Assembly (NCBI GenBank): GCA_043553855.1
Contig: CP121336.1
Coordinates: forward strand, 1,240,001-1,304,000
Length of the DNA stretch: 64,000 nucleotides
Direction of reading: 5' to 3'
Origin: JAUIAS01 sp030425395
GTDB taxonomy: Bacteria; Pseudomonadota; Alphaproteobacteria; Rhodobacterales; Rhodobacteraceae
How positions within the stretch are numbered: the stretch's first letter is position 1; each line of letters opens with the position of its first letter. The notes beneath the pieces were generated by a model. It did not search any database, was not told where the DNA came from, and was given only the letters and a program-made list of their open reading frames with translations. Positions 50,328 through 59,067 of the stretch are shown here, in pieces. The position numbers and the translations under genes were made by a program.

Positions 50328-51548
50328 TCAGCGCTCCTTCAAGCTAACGGATTTGTTGTAGACATTCATGATCGACGAAATGCTCAGCGAGATGACGAGA
50401 TAGAACAACATCAGCAGAAGAACGCATTCGATCGCCCGGCCCGTTTGGTTCAGCGTGATACCGCCAAGCGTTGCGGTCACGTCTGCATATCCAACTGCAA
50501 TCGCAAGAGAGCTGTTCTTGGTGATGTTGAGGTATTGCGAAATCAGCGGCGGGATGATGACCCGCAACGCCTGAGGCAAAACGACAAGATTCATGATCCG
50601 GTTGGGACGCAACCCAAGCGACGCCGCAGCCTCGGTCTGGCCTTTGCTGATCGCCTGAATGCCTGCGCGAACATTTTCCGCGATGAAGGCGCCGGTGTAG
50701 ATCGACAAGGCCAGCCACAGCGCGATCAAGGGCGCACCGATCTGAAGCCCGCCACGCAGGTTGAACCGGTTTGCCAACGGGTCAGGCATATCCATTGTTA
50801 TGGGCTGCCCCATAACAAAGAACACCAACAGCGAAGGAACGATCAGGATCGCAAGTGACGGCCACCCCATCGGCAACAGGCGGCCAGTTTCAAAAAGCAG
50901 GTTCCGGGCATAACGGCGATACGCGAAAACGCCGAAAATCGACGCGACAAACACCGCAGCAACAACGCCGGACCCCGGCCCCCAAATCAACGCGGGTATA
51001 TAAACGCCGCGGTTGGTAAACGCCATCATGCCAAGAAACAGGTCATATTCCGGGTCTTCGCCCAGATAGGCACGCGCGCCCGGCAGGACCGCCGTGACGA
51101 CCGTAAAGATGATGATGATCCAGATCAGAACCGGCACGTTGCGGAACGCCTCGACATAAGCGGCCATCAGCTTGGACACCAGCCAGTTCTTGGACAGGCG
51201 CAGGACACCGGCCACAACACCGATCAAAGTCGCTGTCAAGCACGCCAGAAACGCCACTAGCAAGGTATTGATGATCCCGACAACCGCCGCCGTCATGTGG
51301 TTTGACTGGCTGTTGTAATCAATCAGGCTCTGGTTGATGTCATAACCGGCAGGCTGATCAAGAAATTCGTAGGAAATGTTCAAACCCGCCGCGGCGAGAT
51401 TTCGAACCAGATTCATACCCAGATACGCCATCATGACGATCAGGATAAGCAACGCGATAAATTGAAACGTGTATGACCTGTATCGCGTGTCGTTCAACAG
51501 CATGGAAAGCCGGAACGACTCCGAAGGAGGGTCGGTAAAAGTCGTCAT
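50328..51548 (-). CDS. aapQ: General L-amino acid ABC transporter permease AapQ
   Basis: A 406-residue permease. Long N-terminal periplasmic segment and eight or so hydrophobic segments; the HisQ/M-like EAA loop is AGIQAISKGQTEAAASLGLRPNRIMNLVVLPQALRVIIPPLISQYLNI. It forms the channel with AapM for uptake of many L-amino acids. The gene follows aapJ after a 121-base spacer with a stem-loop. Confidence 0.94.
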   Translation of the reverse strand: MTTFTDPPSESFRLSMLLNDTRYRSYTFQFIALLILIVMMAYLGMNLVRNLAAAGLNISYEFLDQPAGYDINQSLIDYNSQSNHMTAAVVGIINTLLVAFLACLTATLIGVVAGVLRLSKNWLVSKLMAAYVEAFRNVPVLIWIIIIFTVVTAVLPGARAYLGEDPEYDLFLGMMAFTNRGVYIPALIWGPGSGVVAAVFVASIFGVFAYRRYARNLLFETGRLLPMGWPSLAILIVPSLLVFFVMGQPITMDMPDPLANRFNLRGGLQIGAPLIALWLALSIYTGAFIAENVRAGIQAISKGQTEAAASLGLRPNRIMNLVVLPQALRVIIPPLISQYLNITKNSSLAIAVGYADVTATLGGITLNQTGRAIECVLLLMLFYLVISLSISSIMNVYNKSVSLKER

Positions 51549-51627
51549 ATATGTTGTTCCCCGTTATCCGACCCTTTGTTTTTGTCAGCTCTTTGGCTGT
51601 CGGCCGGTTGTGGACGTCCTAAAGCGA

Positions 51628-51655
51628 AAAGGGCGCAGGGTAACCCGCGCCCTTT
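51628..51655 (-). terminator. Intercistronic hairpin between aapJ and aapQ
   Basis: AAAGGGCGC (51628-51636) pairs with GCGCCCTTT (51647-51655), and an inner GGG-TAA-CCC continues the stem. On the transcribed strand it ends in a short T-containing tract. It likely lowers expression of the membrane genes relative to the binding protein. Confidence 0.75.
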
Positions 51656-51669
51656 CCTATCGTGTCAGA

Positions 51670-52686
51670 TCACCGGAATGGCGGGCTGTAGAGAAGGCCA
51701 CCATCGGTCCACTGGGCGTTCAGGCCCCGCGCCAGACCGATCGGGGTCGCTTCGCCAATGTTCTTGGCGAAGATTTCGCCATAGTTGCCGCCCGCTGCGA
51801 TCGCGCGCTTGGCCCATTCAGCATCGAGACCAAGCATTTCGCCCAGCGTGCCTTCGGTGCCGAGGATGCGGTTGATCTCGGGGTTATTGGTGCCTGCGCT
51901 CATCTCAGCGATATTGGCCGAGGTGATACCCAGTTCTTCTGCCGAAATCAGGGCGTTCAGCGTCCAGCGGACGATATCGCTCCACTCTTCGTCGCCATGG
52001 CGCACAAGCGGGCCGAGTGGCTCTTTCGAGATGATTTCCGGCATAAGGACGTGATCGCCCGGATTTTCGAACGTGGCACGGGTTGCCGCAAGGCCAGAGG
52101 CATCCGTTGTGAACACATCGCAAGCACCGGCAAGATATTGCTGCTGGGCTTCGGCGTTGGTTTCAATCGGAACCGGCTGATATTCGATCTTGTTGGCCCG
52201 GAAGAAGTCCGCCAGGTTCAATTCGGTGGTTGTGCCGGTCTGGATACAAACGGTTGCGCCGTCCAGATCCTTGGCCGACGAAACACCCAGATTCTTGGGT
52301 GCCAAGAAGCCTTGACCGTCATAGTAGTTCACGCCGACGAAAGTGAACTTGAGGTCCACATCGCGCGAGAATGTCCAGGTCGTGTTGCGAGCCAGCATGT
52401 CGATTTCACCCGATGCCAGCGCTGTAAAACGCGTCTTGCCTGTTGTCGGGACAAATTCCACTGCAGTGGCATCGCCCAGCACAGCCGCCGCAACCGCGCG
52501 GCAAACAGACACGTCAAATCCGTTCCATTCCCCATTGGAATCCGGCGCGGCAAATCCAACCAGACCCGTCGTCACGCCACAGTTCAGCTTTCCACGTGCC
52601 TTGACATCATCAAGCGTCGCAGCGGCGGCTGCGCCAGCTGCGAGACCGGCGACTGTCAGCGCGCCTAGAAAAACAGTTTTCTTCAT
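51670..52686 (-). CDS. aapJ: General L-amino acid ABC transporter substrate-binding protein AapJ
   Basis: A 338-residue precursor with signal peptide MKKTVFLGALTVAGLAAGAAAA. The mature domain begins TLDDVKARGKLNCGVTTGLVGFAAPDSNGEWNGFDVSVCRAVAAAVLGD, the standard AapJ N-terminal sequence, and ends with IFAKNIGEATPIGLARGLNAQWTDGGLLYSPPFR. It binds a broad set of L-amino acids in the periplasm. First gene of the operon, with a 208-base upstream spacer that holds the promoter region; no gene there. Confidence 0.96.
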   Translation of the reverse strand: MKKTVFLGALTVAGLAAGAAAAATLDDVKARGKLNCGVTTGLVGFAAPDSNGEWNGFDVSVCRAVAAAVLGDATAVEFVPTTGKTRFTALASGEIDMLARNTTWTFSRDVDLKFTFVGVNYYDGQGFLAPKNLGVSSAKDLDGATVCIQTGTTTELNLADFFRANKIEYQPVPIETNAEAQQQYLAGACDVFTTDASGLAATRATFENPGDHVLMPEIISKEPLGPLVRHGDEEWSDIVRWTLNALISAEELGITSANIAEMSAGTNNPEINRILGTEGTLGEMLGLDAEWAKRAIAAGGNYGEIFAKNIGEATPIGLARGLNAQWTDGGLLYSPPFR

Positions 52687-52894
52687 TTTTTCCCCTTCCT
52701 GAGTTACCGCCTATTCTGGCGGCTTTGCCGATGCGCACCTGCGCACCAACTCTGATGCCAAGAAGACGCAATCTTCCCGACAATGTCGAGTGTGGTAGGA
52801 TTCACTTGCAAACGTCAAGGCTGAGATGCCCAAAAGAAACGCAATTCGACTGCCTTCCCATGGGTAAACTGCCAGCAAAATATGCAATTAATGC

Positions 52895-53599
52895 TCAGCA
52901 CAGATCATAGAACGACTTCGCATGCTGAAATTCTTGCCACTTAAACATGGCCTGCTCATGGGCGTCTTCGTCCCGTCCCCAGCGTTCTTCCTGCCACAGA
53001 TCATCAATCCGAGATAGCATCCAGATGTCGTAGGCAGGCTTCCAGTCGCGCGCCGCGGCAAGGCCCAGGACAAGCGACCCACTGATCGCGACAAGATCAT
53101 GAAACCCCGCCAATTGAAAAGAATTCAACGCGTGCACCTGTTCTGACAAAGCCTTCAAGGAGGCCGCATCCTGCGGCGCATGCATCACCCCCGCGCGCGT
53201 CGCCAACCGGGCCCCCAGTTCGCGTTCTGCCCAGTCAAGCGCGGGATCCCAAGCATCGGCCTGCCGTTGAACCAACTCCTGCGGAGCCTCCGCGCGGTAA
53301 CACAATAGATCTGCATCGCCGTAGGCCGCCAACATCTCTGCCACCTCTGCGCGTTGCAAGGCGACTTTGTCGATTGCGGCATTTGCCGTGCGGGTGAATG
53401 GCATTGTTGCTGGCTTTACCGTGTCGTCCTGCGCATCCCATTCGGCAGCGATGGCCTGCGCCAGCCCTTGCGTCGGCACGATCAGCGTTGTCTTGGCCGG
53501 CGTCTTGATCCCGCGCCCGTCGAGGGTGACAGTGAACCCGTCTTCTGCCTCTTGAACCGACGCAGTCTTCCAAAACCGTTTTGCTGCCCAACCGCTCAT
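52895..53599 (-). CDS. ATP12 family chaperone protein
   Basis: A 234-residue protein homologous to the mitochondrial F1-ATPase assembly chaperone ATP12, which binds the alpha subunit; the family is common in alphaproteobacteria. KRFWKTASVQEAEDGFTVTLDGRGIKTPAKTTLIVPT is the N-terminal domain, and SFQLAGFHDLVAISGSLVLGLA with ARDWKPAYDIWMLSRIDDLWQEERWGRDEDA is the C-terminal part. ATG at 53597-53599 (MSGWAAKRF) is preferred. It follows the HAD gene by two bases. Confidence 0.92.
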   Translation of the reverse strand: MSGWAAKRFWKTASVQEAEDGFTVTLDGRGIKTPAKTTLIVPTQGLAQAIAAEWDAQDDTVKPATMPFTRTANAAIDKVALQRAEVAEMLAAYGDADLLCYRAEAPQELVQRQADAWDPALDWAERELGARLATRAGVMHAPQDAASLKALSEQVHALNSFQLAGFHDLVAISGSLVLGLAAARDWKPAYDIWMLSRIDDLWQEERWGRDEDAHEQAMFKWQEFQHAKSFYDLC

Positions 53600-53601
53600 T
53601 C

Positions 53602-54279
53602 TTATGCCTCCATCACTGCATTGACGGCGGGAATGATGTCTTCCGCCTTGGTCACGATTGCATCTGCATCCCCAAGCGCTGCAACCGGGTGATACCCCCA
53701 AGAAACCCCGATCGTGCGGATACCTGCCGCGCGCGCCATTTCCATATCGAAAGACGTGTCGCCGATCATCACAGCCTTGTCCGTGTCCGCCCCGCTTTCC
53801 CGCAAGGCTGCGTGGATCATGGAGGGATGCGGCTTGGAAGGGTGATCGTCGGCCACCTGCCGGGTAAAAAACATCCCCTCCAGATCGTGCCCTGACAGAA
53901 GCGCGTCCAGCCCGCGGCGCGATTTCCCTGTCGCCACACCCAAGATGTTTTCGGGCGTCGCCGCCAATGCGTCCAGAACCGCCCTCATCCCCGGATACAA
54001 CGGCGAGAAAGCAGCGCTTCCCGCTGTGCTTCGGTCACGGGCATAGGTCGCCTTGTAAATTTCGGCCATATGGGCACGCACATCGGGGGCTGCATCCGGG
54101 GCCAGCCTGAGAAAAGCGCGATCCAGTGACAAACCGACAATCGACAAAACGTCTGCTCGGTCCGGCACCGGACGGGCGACCGCAGAGAATGCCGCTGTCA
54201 TGGCCGCCACAATCCCCGCCTGGCTATCCACAAGCGTGCCGTCCACATCAAACAGGATCAGCCGCAACGGTGCTGTCAT
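53602..54279 (-). CDS. HAD-family hydrolase, phosphoglycolate-phosphatase-like
   Basis: A 225-residue HAD-IA protein. DVDGTLVDS is motif I with the nucleophile Asp; GVATGKSRRGLDALL is motif II; KPHPSM contains the motif III Lys; IGDTSFDMEMARAAG is motif IV with Asp. It removes phosphate from a small metabolite, perhaps 2-phosphoglycolate. The start overlaps the rluC stop by four bases. Confidence 0.9.
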   Translation of the reverse strand: MTAPLRLILFDVDGTLVDSQAGIVAAMTAAFSAVARPVPDRADVLSIVGLSLDRAFLRLAPDAAPDVRAHMAEIYKATYARDRSTAGSAAFSPLYPGMRAVLDALAATPENILGVATGKSRRGLDALLSGHDLEGMFFTRQVADDHPSKPHPSMIHAALRESGADTDKAVMIGDTSFDMEMARAAGIRTIGVSWGYHPVAALGDADAIVTKAEDIIPAVNAVMEA

Positions 54280-55322
54280 CGCAGATCCTCAAAAGGATCA
54301 TCGGCGGCAAGGTCTTCGGTCCAGCCCAGCGTGTCCCAGGACGCTTTCATATGGGGGGGCAACGGGGCCACGAATTCGATCCGCTTGCGGGTCACCGGAT
54401 GCAGCAGCGCAAGACGCCGTGCATGAAGGTGCAGTTTCTTGGAGATCATGCCGCCAAGCTGCGCGCCCCAACCGTCGCCCTGATTTTCCTGCGCGGATCC
54501 GCCGTATTTACCATCACCGGCAATCGGATGCCCCATACCTGCCATATGCGCGCGCAACTGGTGCGTGCGCCCGGTCACAGGCTCCATGGCGACCCACGAC
54601 GCGCGCCCCGCAACACGATACAGCGTCGCATAGAGCGTATGCGCCCGTTTCGCCCCCGGTGTCGTGGCAATATCGCCGGTATGTATGGCGATCATCTTTT
54701 CGCCCTCTCCCCGCGATCCGTGGCCCGCTGCCTTGACCAGACCAGTCTTGATTTCACCCAAATATGGCTTGGGCACTCCGGCGACGAGAGCCCAGTAAAT
54801 CTTGTGCGTTTCGCGGTGCCGGAACGCAGCCGTCAGCGCCGCTGCCGCTGCTCGTGTGCGCGCGAGCAAAAGCACACCTGAGGTATCCTTGTCCAAACGA
54901 TGCACAAGACGCGGGTTTTCGTCATAGCCAAAGCGCAATGCCTCGCCCATGCCGTCCACGTGGCGCAACTGGCCGCTGCCTCCCTGCACCGGCAGGCCCG
55001 CAGGCTTGTTCAGTGCAATGATGTCATCGTCGCGATACATCACACAGGCGCGGATCATTTCCGCGTCTTCATCAGACACTCTGTTTTCCCGGGGCGGTTC
55101 GGGTCTGTCTCCCGGCGCGGGGATCGGTGGCACCCGCACGGTTTGACCTTCTTCCAGACGGGTGGCGGACTTGACCCGGCCCCCATCAACCCGCAGTTCG
55201 CCTTTTCGGCACATCTTTTCGATGCGTCCCTGCGACAGATGAGGGAACCTGCGGCGCAGCCAGCGATCCAGACGCTGATCACCTTCGCCATCGGCCACGG
55301 TTATATTCTGAACGCCGCTCAT
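54276..55322 (-). CDS. Ribosomal large subunit pseudouridine synthase, RluC/RluD family
   Basis: A 348-residue RluA-family synthase. An S4 RNA-binding domain is at the N-terminus (LRRRFPHLSQGRIEKMCRKGELRVDGGRV), then the catalytic HRLDKDTSGVLLLAR with the essential Asp, and MEPVTGRTHQLRAHMAGMGHPIAGDGKYGG. RluC modifies U955, U2504 and U2580 of 23S rRNA in E. coli. It is preceded by crcB with 4-base overlap; the operon is crcB-rluC-HAD-ATP12. Confidence 0.92.
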   Translation of the reverse strand: MSGVQNITVADGEGDQRLDRWLRRRFPHLSQGRIEKMCRKGELRVDGGRVKSATRLEEGQTVRVPPIPAPGDRPEPPRENRVSDEDAEMIRACVMYRDDDIIALNKPAGLPVQGGSGQLRHVDGMGEALRFGYDENPRLVHRLDKDTSGVLLLARTRAAAAALTAAFRHRETHKIYWALVAGVPKPYLGEIKTGLVKAAGHGSRGEGEKMIAIHTGDIATTPGAKRAHTLYATLYRVAGRASWVAMEPVTGRTHQLRAHMAGMGHPIAGDGKYGGSAQENQGDGWGAQLGGMISKKLHLHARRLALLHPVTRKRIEFVAPLPPHMKASWDTLGWTEDLAADDPFEDLR

Positions 55323-55699
55323 GCGACCATACTCCTTACAAGGATCATTCCGGCCGCCAATCCCGCAATCGACAGGCCCACCGACAGCGCCACATAAACC
55401 GCTGCATGCAATGCCTGACCGCGCTCTATCAACGTGACAGCTTCGAGGGAAAACGCGGAAAAGGTCGTGAATCCGCCCAAAAGCCCGGTCATCACCAACG
55501 GCGAAAAGTGCGTCATCCCCTTGTGCGCGGCGAGAACAACAAAGGCCCCCATCATGAACGAGCCGATCACGTTGACGCCCAAGACCCCAAGAGGAATCGG
55601 CGTATGGCCCAAAAGCCGTACCGCCGCGATCCCAAAGAGATAACGAAGGCAGGCACCGGTTGCGCCACCTGCGGCGACAAGGGAAAGGTTGGCTATCAT
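55319..55699 (-). CDS. crcB: Fluoride efflux transporter CrcB (Fluc)
   Basis: A 126-residue channel-type fluoride exporter with four hydrophobic segments. GGATGACLRYLFG is the N-terminal motif, MMGAFVV and GLLGGFTTFSAFSLEAVTLIERG hold the conserved Phe-box and Gly-Gly. The ATG at 55697-55699 (MIANLSLVAAGG) is chosen; upstream extension is not supported. It starts a four-gene operon. No fluoride riboswitch can be seen in the 31 bases before it. Confidence 0.93.
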   Translation of the reverse strand: MIANLSLVAAGGATGACLRYLFGIAAVRLLGHTPIPLGVLGVNVIGSFMMGAFVVLAAHKGMTHFSPLVMTGLLGGFTTFSAFSLEAVTLIERGQALHAAVYVALSVGLSIAGLAAGMILVRSMVA

Positions 55700-55730
55700 G
55701 TCGGGTCTGTCGCGCGGGCGGACACGGTTG

Positions 55731-57047
55731 TCAAGTTTGTCGGGCCTTGCGCAGCTTGTCAAAATATTCGACCCGTTTGGTCAACTCGCGCTCAAACCCG
55801 CGCTGAACAGGCGCATAGAAGGTCGCTCGCGGCATTCCGTCCGGAAAATAGTTCTGCCCGGAAAACCCGTCTTCGGCGTCATGGTCATAAGCATAGCCTG
55901 CGCCATAGCCCTGATCCTTCATCATCCGTGTGGGCGCGTTCAGAATATGCTTGGGCGGTGGGTTCGATCCGGTGGAGCGCGCGGATTTGCGAGCCGCCTT
56001 GTAGGCGACGTACCCCGCATTGGATTTCGGGGCCAGCGCGATATAGATCAGCGCCTGCGATAGGGCCAGTTCGCCTTCGGGGCTACCCAGACGTTCATAT
56101 GTTTCCCATGCCTGAAGGCACACAGCCTGCGCTTGCGGATCCGCAAGACCGATATCCTCGACCGCCATCCGGGTGAAGCGGCGGGCAAGGTATCTCGGGT
56201 CTTCGCCGCCTTCCAGCATTCGCGCAAACCAGTAAAGCGCCGCGTCAGGATCCGAGCCGCGCACGGATTTATGCAACGCCGAAATAAGGTTGTAATGCGC
56301 ATCACCGCTTTTGTCATATTGCGCGGCGCGGCGCGTCAGCCGTTTGCCCAGTGCTTCGGGGTCCAGCTTGTCCGGCACCGTCCACGATGCCACCTGCTCA
56401 ACCAGATTGAGCATGGCACGCCCATCGCCATCCGCCATTTCCTGCAACGTCTCGCGGGCGGGACCGTTTAGCGGCAAGGAACGACCAATCGCCTGTTCTG
56501 CGCGCTGCATCAAGAGTTCCAATCCCGTCAAAGTCAGACGTTCCAGAACCATGACCTGCGAACGGCTCAGAACAGCAGCATTCAGTTCAAAAGAAGGATT
56601 TTCCGTTGTCGCCCCGACCAAAAGTATGGTTCCGTCTTCCATATAGGGCAAAAATCCATCCTGTTGCGCCTTGTTGAAGCGGTGGATTTCATCAACGAAG
56701 AGAAGCGTCCCCTGACCGTTTTCACGGCGCACCCGCGCCGCCTCGAACACCTTTCGCAGCTCTGGCACACCAGTGAAAATGGTGCTGATCTGGACAAAAT
56801 GCAGGTCGGTTTCGCGCGCCAGAAGTCGGGCAATCGTTGTTTTGCCAACGCCAGGTGGCCCCCACAGGATGATCGACCCCAGATGCCCCGAATTCAGCAT
56901 CGCCCCCAGTGGCCCGTCCGAGTTCAGCAAGGCGTCCTGCCCGATCACATCAGCCAGTTTTTCGGGTCTGAGACGGTCGGCCAGCGGCTGCAGCGCATCC
57001 CCGCGCGGGACTTGTGGCTGTTCCCCTGTGTCGAAGAGATCCCCCAT
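55731..57047 (-). CDS. rarA: Replication-associated recombination protein RarA (MgsA)
   Basis: A 438-residue AAA+ ATPase. N-terminal PLADRLRPEKLADVIGQDALL, Walker A WGPPGVGKTTIARLLA, Walker B LLFVDEIHRFNKAQQDGFLPYME, sensor 1 LVGATTENPSFELN, and the C-terminal RRFTRMAVEDIGLADPQAQAVCLQAWETYERLGSPEGELALSQALIYIA. It acts at stalled replication forks with a clamp-loader-like fold. It begins 3 bases after the protease stop. Confidence 0.95.
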   Translation of the reverse strand: MGDLFDTGEQPQVPRGDALQPLADRLRPEKLADVIGQDALLNSDGPLGAMLNSGHLGSIILWGPPGVGKTTIARLLARETDLHFVQISTIFTGVPELRKVFEAARVRRENGQGTLLFVDEIHRFNKAQQDGFLPYMEDGTILLVGATTENPSFELNAAVLSRSQVMVLERLTLTGLELLMQRAEQAIGRSLPLNGPARETLQEMADGDGRAMLNLVEQVASWTVPDKLDPEALGKRLTRRAAQYDKSGDAHYNLISALHKSVRGSDPDAALYWFARMLEGGEDPRYLARRFTRMAVEDIGLADPQAQAVCLQAWETYERLGSPEGELALSQALIYIALAPKSNAGYVAYKAARKSARSTGSNPPPKHILNAPTRMMKDQGYGAGYAYDHDAEDGFSGQNYFPDGMPRATFYAPVQRGFERELTKRVEYFDKLRKARQT

Positions 57048-57050
57048 CGT

Positions 57051-58436
57051 TCAGAGCCGAAATCGCAGGGCGATGCGTTGTCCGCGTCGCCAAACGTCGA
57101 TCTGGACCCGACGGCCCGGATCGCGAAGCGCGCGCTCTACGTCACTGGGCCGGCTCATGTCCCGCCCATTCACCCCCATGATCACGTCCCCCTGCCGAAG
57201 CCCCGCACGCGCGCCGAATTGACCCGCGTCGGTTACAAGCACGCCTGTGAGCGAAAACGGCAATCCATACCGCGCCATTACCGCCGGGTTCACCCGAACC
57301 AGCGCGACATCCGGCAGCACAGTGCGCTGCGACAGGGTCAACGGCTCTGCAGGTGGATCGTCGGGGGCAAGGATCATCAGCACAGTCAGATCCGACGCCG
57401 CACCGTCGCGCATACGCGTGACTTGCGCAGCATTGCCCAACCCCGTGACAGACATCCGAAACAGCATCTCGGCCGGGGAATTGACCGCCTCACCGTCAAC
57501 ATGGGTGATCACATCGCCCACCTCGAACCCAGCCAGCGCAAAGGGACTTTGCGGATGCAATTCTGAAATCACGACACCATCAGGACGATCCAGACCCAAC
57601 CCAGCGGCAAGATCCGCATCCACGGGTTGCCCACCCATTCCCGCCCAAGGGCGTTCAAAGGAAGTGTTTCCCGCGCGTGCCTGCCGCACGAATTCGGCGA
57701 CGAGTCGGGCAGGAATCGCAAAGCCGATCCCGTTGGAACCACCCGACCGGCTGAGTATGGCCGTATTGATCCCGATGAGCGCCCCGTTCACATCAACAAG
57801 CGCACCTCCAGAATTGCCGGGGTTGATCGCCGCATCGGTCTGCAGGAAATAGCCTCGCTCGTTTCCTGTTGCTGCCCCGGATCGTGCCAGGCCGGAAATA
57901 ATTCCACTGGTCACCGTTTGGCCCACGCCAAAGGGATTACCTATGGCAAGCACCAGTTCACCGACTTCGACCTGATCGGAATCCCGTAGGCTGAGGGATG
58001 GCAAATCGCTGGCACCATCCAGTTGCAGGATCGCCAGATCGCTGGCTTCATCAGCCAAGAGCACCCGAGCGTTGAATTCCCGCCTGTCGGTAAGAACCAC
58101 GCGGATCTCTGTGGCCATCCCGACCACATGGTAATTTGACACCACCAGACCGTCCTGCGACAGGATTACTCCCGACCCCAAAGAGTTCTGAACCCGTGGA
58201 CGGGGTGTGCCGAATCCACGAAAGAAGTCCTCAAAAAAGGGGTCTCCGGCAAAAGGGTTTGCCCGACCTGGACGTATAATCTTGGCATAGATATTCACGA
58301 CGGCCGGGGCCGCCTGACGCACCAGAGGCGCGAACCCAAGCGAGATTTCGGATGCCGTTTTCGGCACACGGGTTTCGGCCTGGCCAATGGCAGGCGTCAC
58401 CGCAAGAATGATGGAGAGAGCAAGTCGTGTCAGCAT
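57051..58436 (-). CDS. Do-type periplasmic serine protease with two PDZ domains
   Basis: A 461-residue DegP/DegQ-family protein. ATG at 58434-58436 gives a signal peptide (MLTRLALSIILAVTPAIGQAE). Catalytic His is in VVSNYHVVG, Asp in ADEASDLAILQLDG and Ser in NPGNSGGALVDVNG. PDZ1 covers about 260-345 and PDZ2 the C-terminus (VLVTDAGQFGARAGLRQGDVIMGVNGRDM). It degrades or chaperones misfolded envelope proteins. Upstream is the rplQ terminator; rarA follows. Confidence 0.94.
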   Translation of the reverse strand: MLTRLALSIILAVTPAIGQAETRVPKTASEISLGFAPLVRQAAPAVVNIYAKIIRPGRANPFAGDPFFEDFFRGFGTPRPRVQNSLGSGVILSQDGLVVSNYHVVGMATEIRVVLTDRREFNARVLLADEASDLAILQLDGASDLPSLSLRDSDQVEVGELVLAIGNPFGVGQTVTSGIISGLARSGAATGNERGYFLQTDAAINPGNSGGALVDVNGALIGINTAILSRSGGSNGIGFAIPARLVAEFVRQARAGNTSFERPWAGMGGQPVDADLAAGLGLDRPDGVVISELHPQSPFALAGFEVGDVITHVDGEAVNSPAEMLFRMSVTGLGNAAQVTRMRDGAASDLTVLMILAPDDPPAEPLTLSQRTVLPDVALVRVNPAVMARYGLPFSLTGVLVTDAGQFGARAGLRQGDVIMGVNGRDMSRPSDVERALRDPGRRVQIDVWRRGQRIALRFRL

Positions 58437-58489
58437 GACACCGATATGCGCCTCTTGACCAGATTTCGCAACCACAGCCGACTCGCAAA

Positions 58490-58520
58490 GAAAAACCCCC
58501 GCCGAAACCGGCGGGGGCCA
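58490..58520 (-). terminator. Rho-independent terminator of the rplO-rplQ operon
   Basis: CCCCCGCCG (58496-58504) and CGGCGGGGG (58509-58517) form a 9-bp GC stem; on the minus strand it is followed by GTTTTTC. It sits 24 bases beyond the rplQ stop and closes the ribosomal-protein operon. Confidence 0.92.
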
Positions 58521-58543
58521 CAAAACCGGAAAAACCGGTGTGC

Positions 58544-58966
58544 TTATTCTTCTTCGGCCATTTCTTCGGCTGCGACGCGTGCCTTGTCGGCAGCACCCTT
58601 GGCATCGGCGTCACGGTCAACGAATTCGATGATCGCCATCGGTGCCATGTCGCCATAGCGGAAGCCCGCCTTGAGGATGCGGACATAACCACCGTTACGC
58701 TCTTTGAAGCGGGGTCCAAGAACGTCGAAAAGCTTGGCAACGTCCTTGTCCTGCTTGAGGCGCGATGCGGCCTGACGGCGGGCGTGAAGATCGCCGCGCT
58801 TGGCAAGCGTGATGAGTTTTTCCACGATCGGGCGCAGTTCTTTGGCCTTGGGAAGGGTCGTCTTGATCTGTTCGTGTTCGATCAGCGAACCGGCCATGTT
58901 CGAGAACAACGCCTTGCGGTGTTCGTGTGTGCGGTTGAGACGGCGGTAACCACGTGCGTGACGCAT
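58544..58966 (-). CDS. rplQ: Ribosomal protein bL17
   Basis: A 140-residue protein starting MRHARGYRRLNRTHEHRKALFSNMAGSLIEHEQIKTTLPKAKELRP, the bL17 signature. The C-terminal acidic-alanine tail (AEEMAEEE) is longer than in the enteric protein. Last gene of the operon, with the terminator directly after. Confidence 0.97.
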   Translation of the reverse strand: MRHARGYRRLNRTHEHRKALFSNMAGSLIEHEQIKTTLPKAKELRPIVEKLITLAKRGDLHARRQAASRLKQDKDVAKLFDVLGPRFKERNGGYVRILKAGFRYGDMAPMAIIEFVDRDADAKGAADKARVAAEEMAEEE

Positions 58967-59067
58967 GATGAAAGTATCCTTCTACAGGGTTTTTACTTTG
59001 TCTGGGCCCCCATGCGCAGCGGGGACCTCTCCTTGGGGCGGGATTGCCCAGTCGTGTGAAGACGCGT

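Noticed and set aside
55700..55730. Fluoride riboswitch upstream of crcB
   Set aside because: Only 31 bases separate rarA and crcB and no riboswitch fold is visible.
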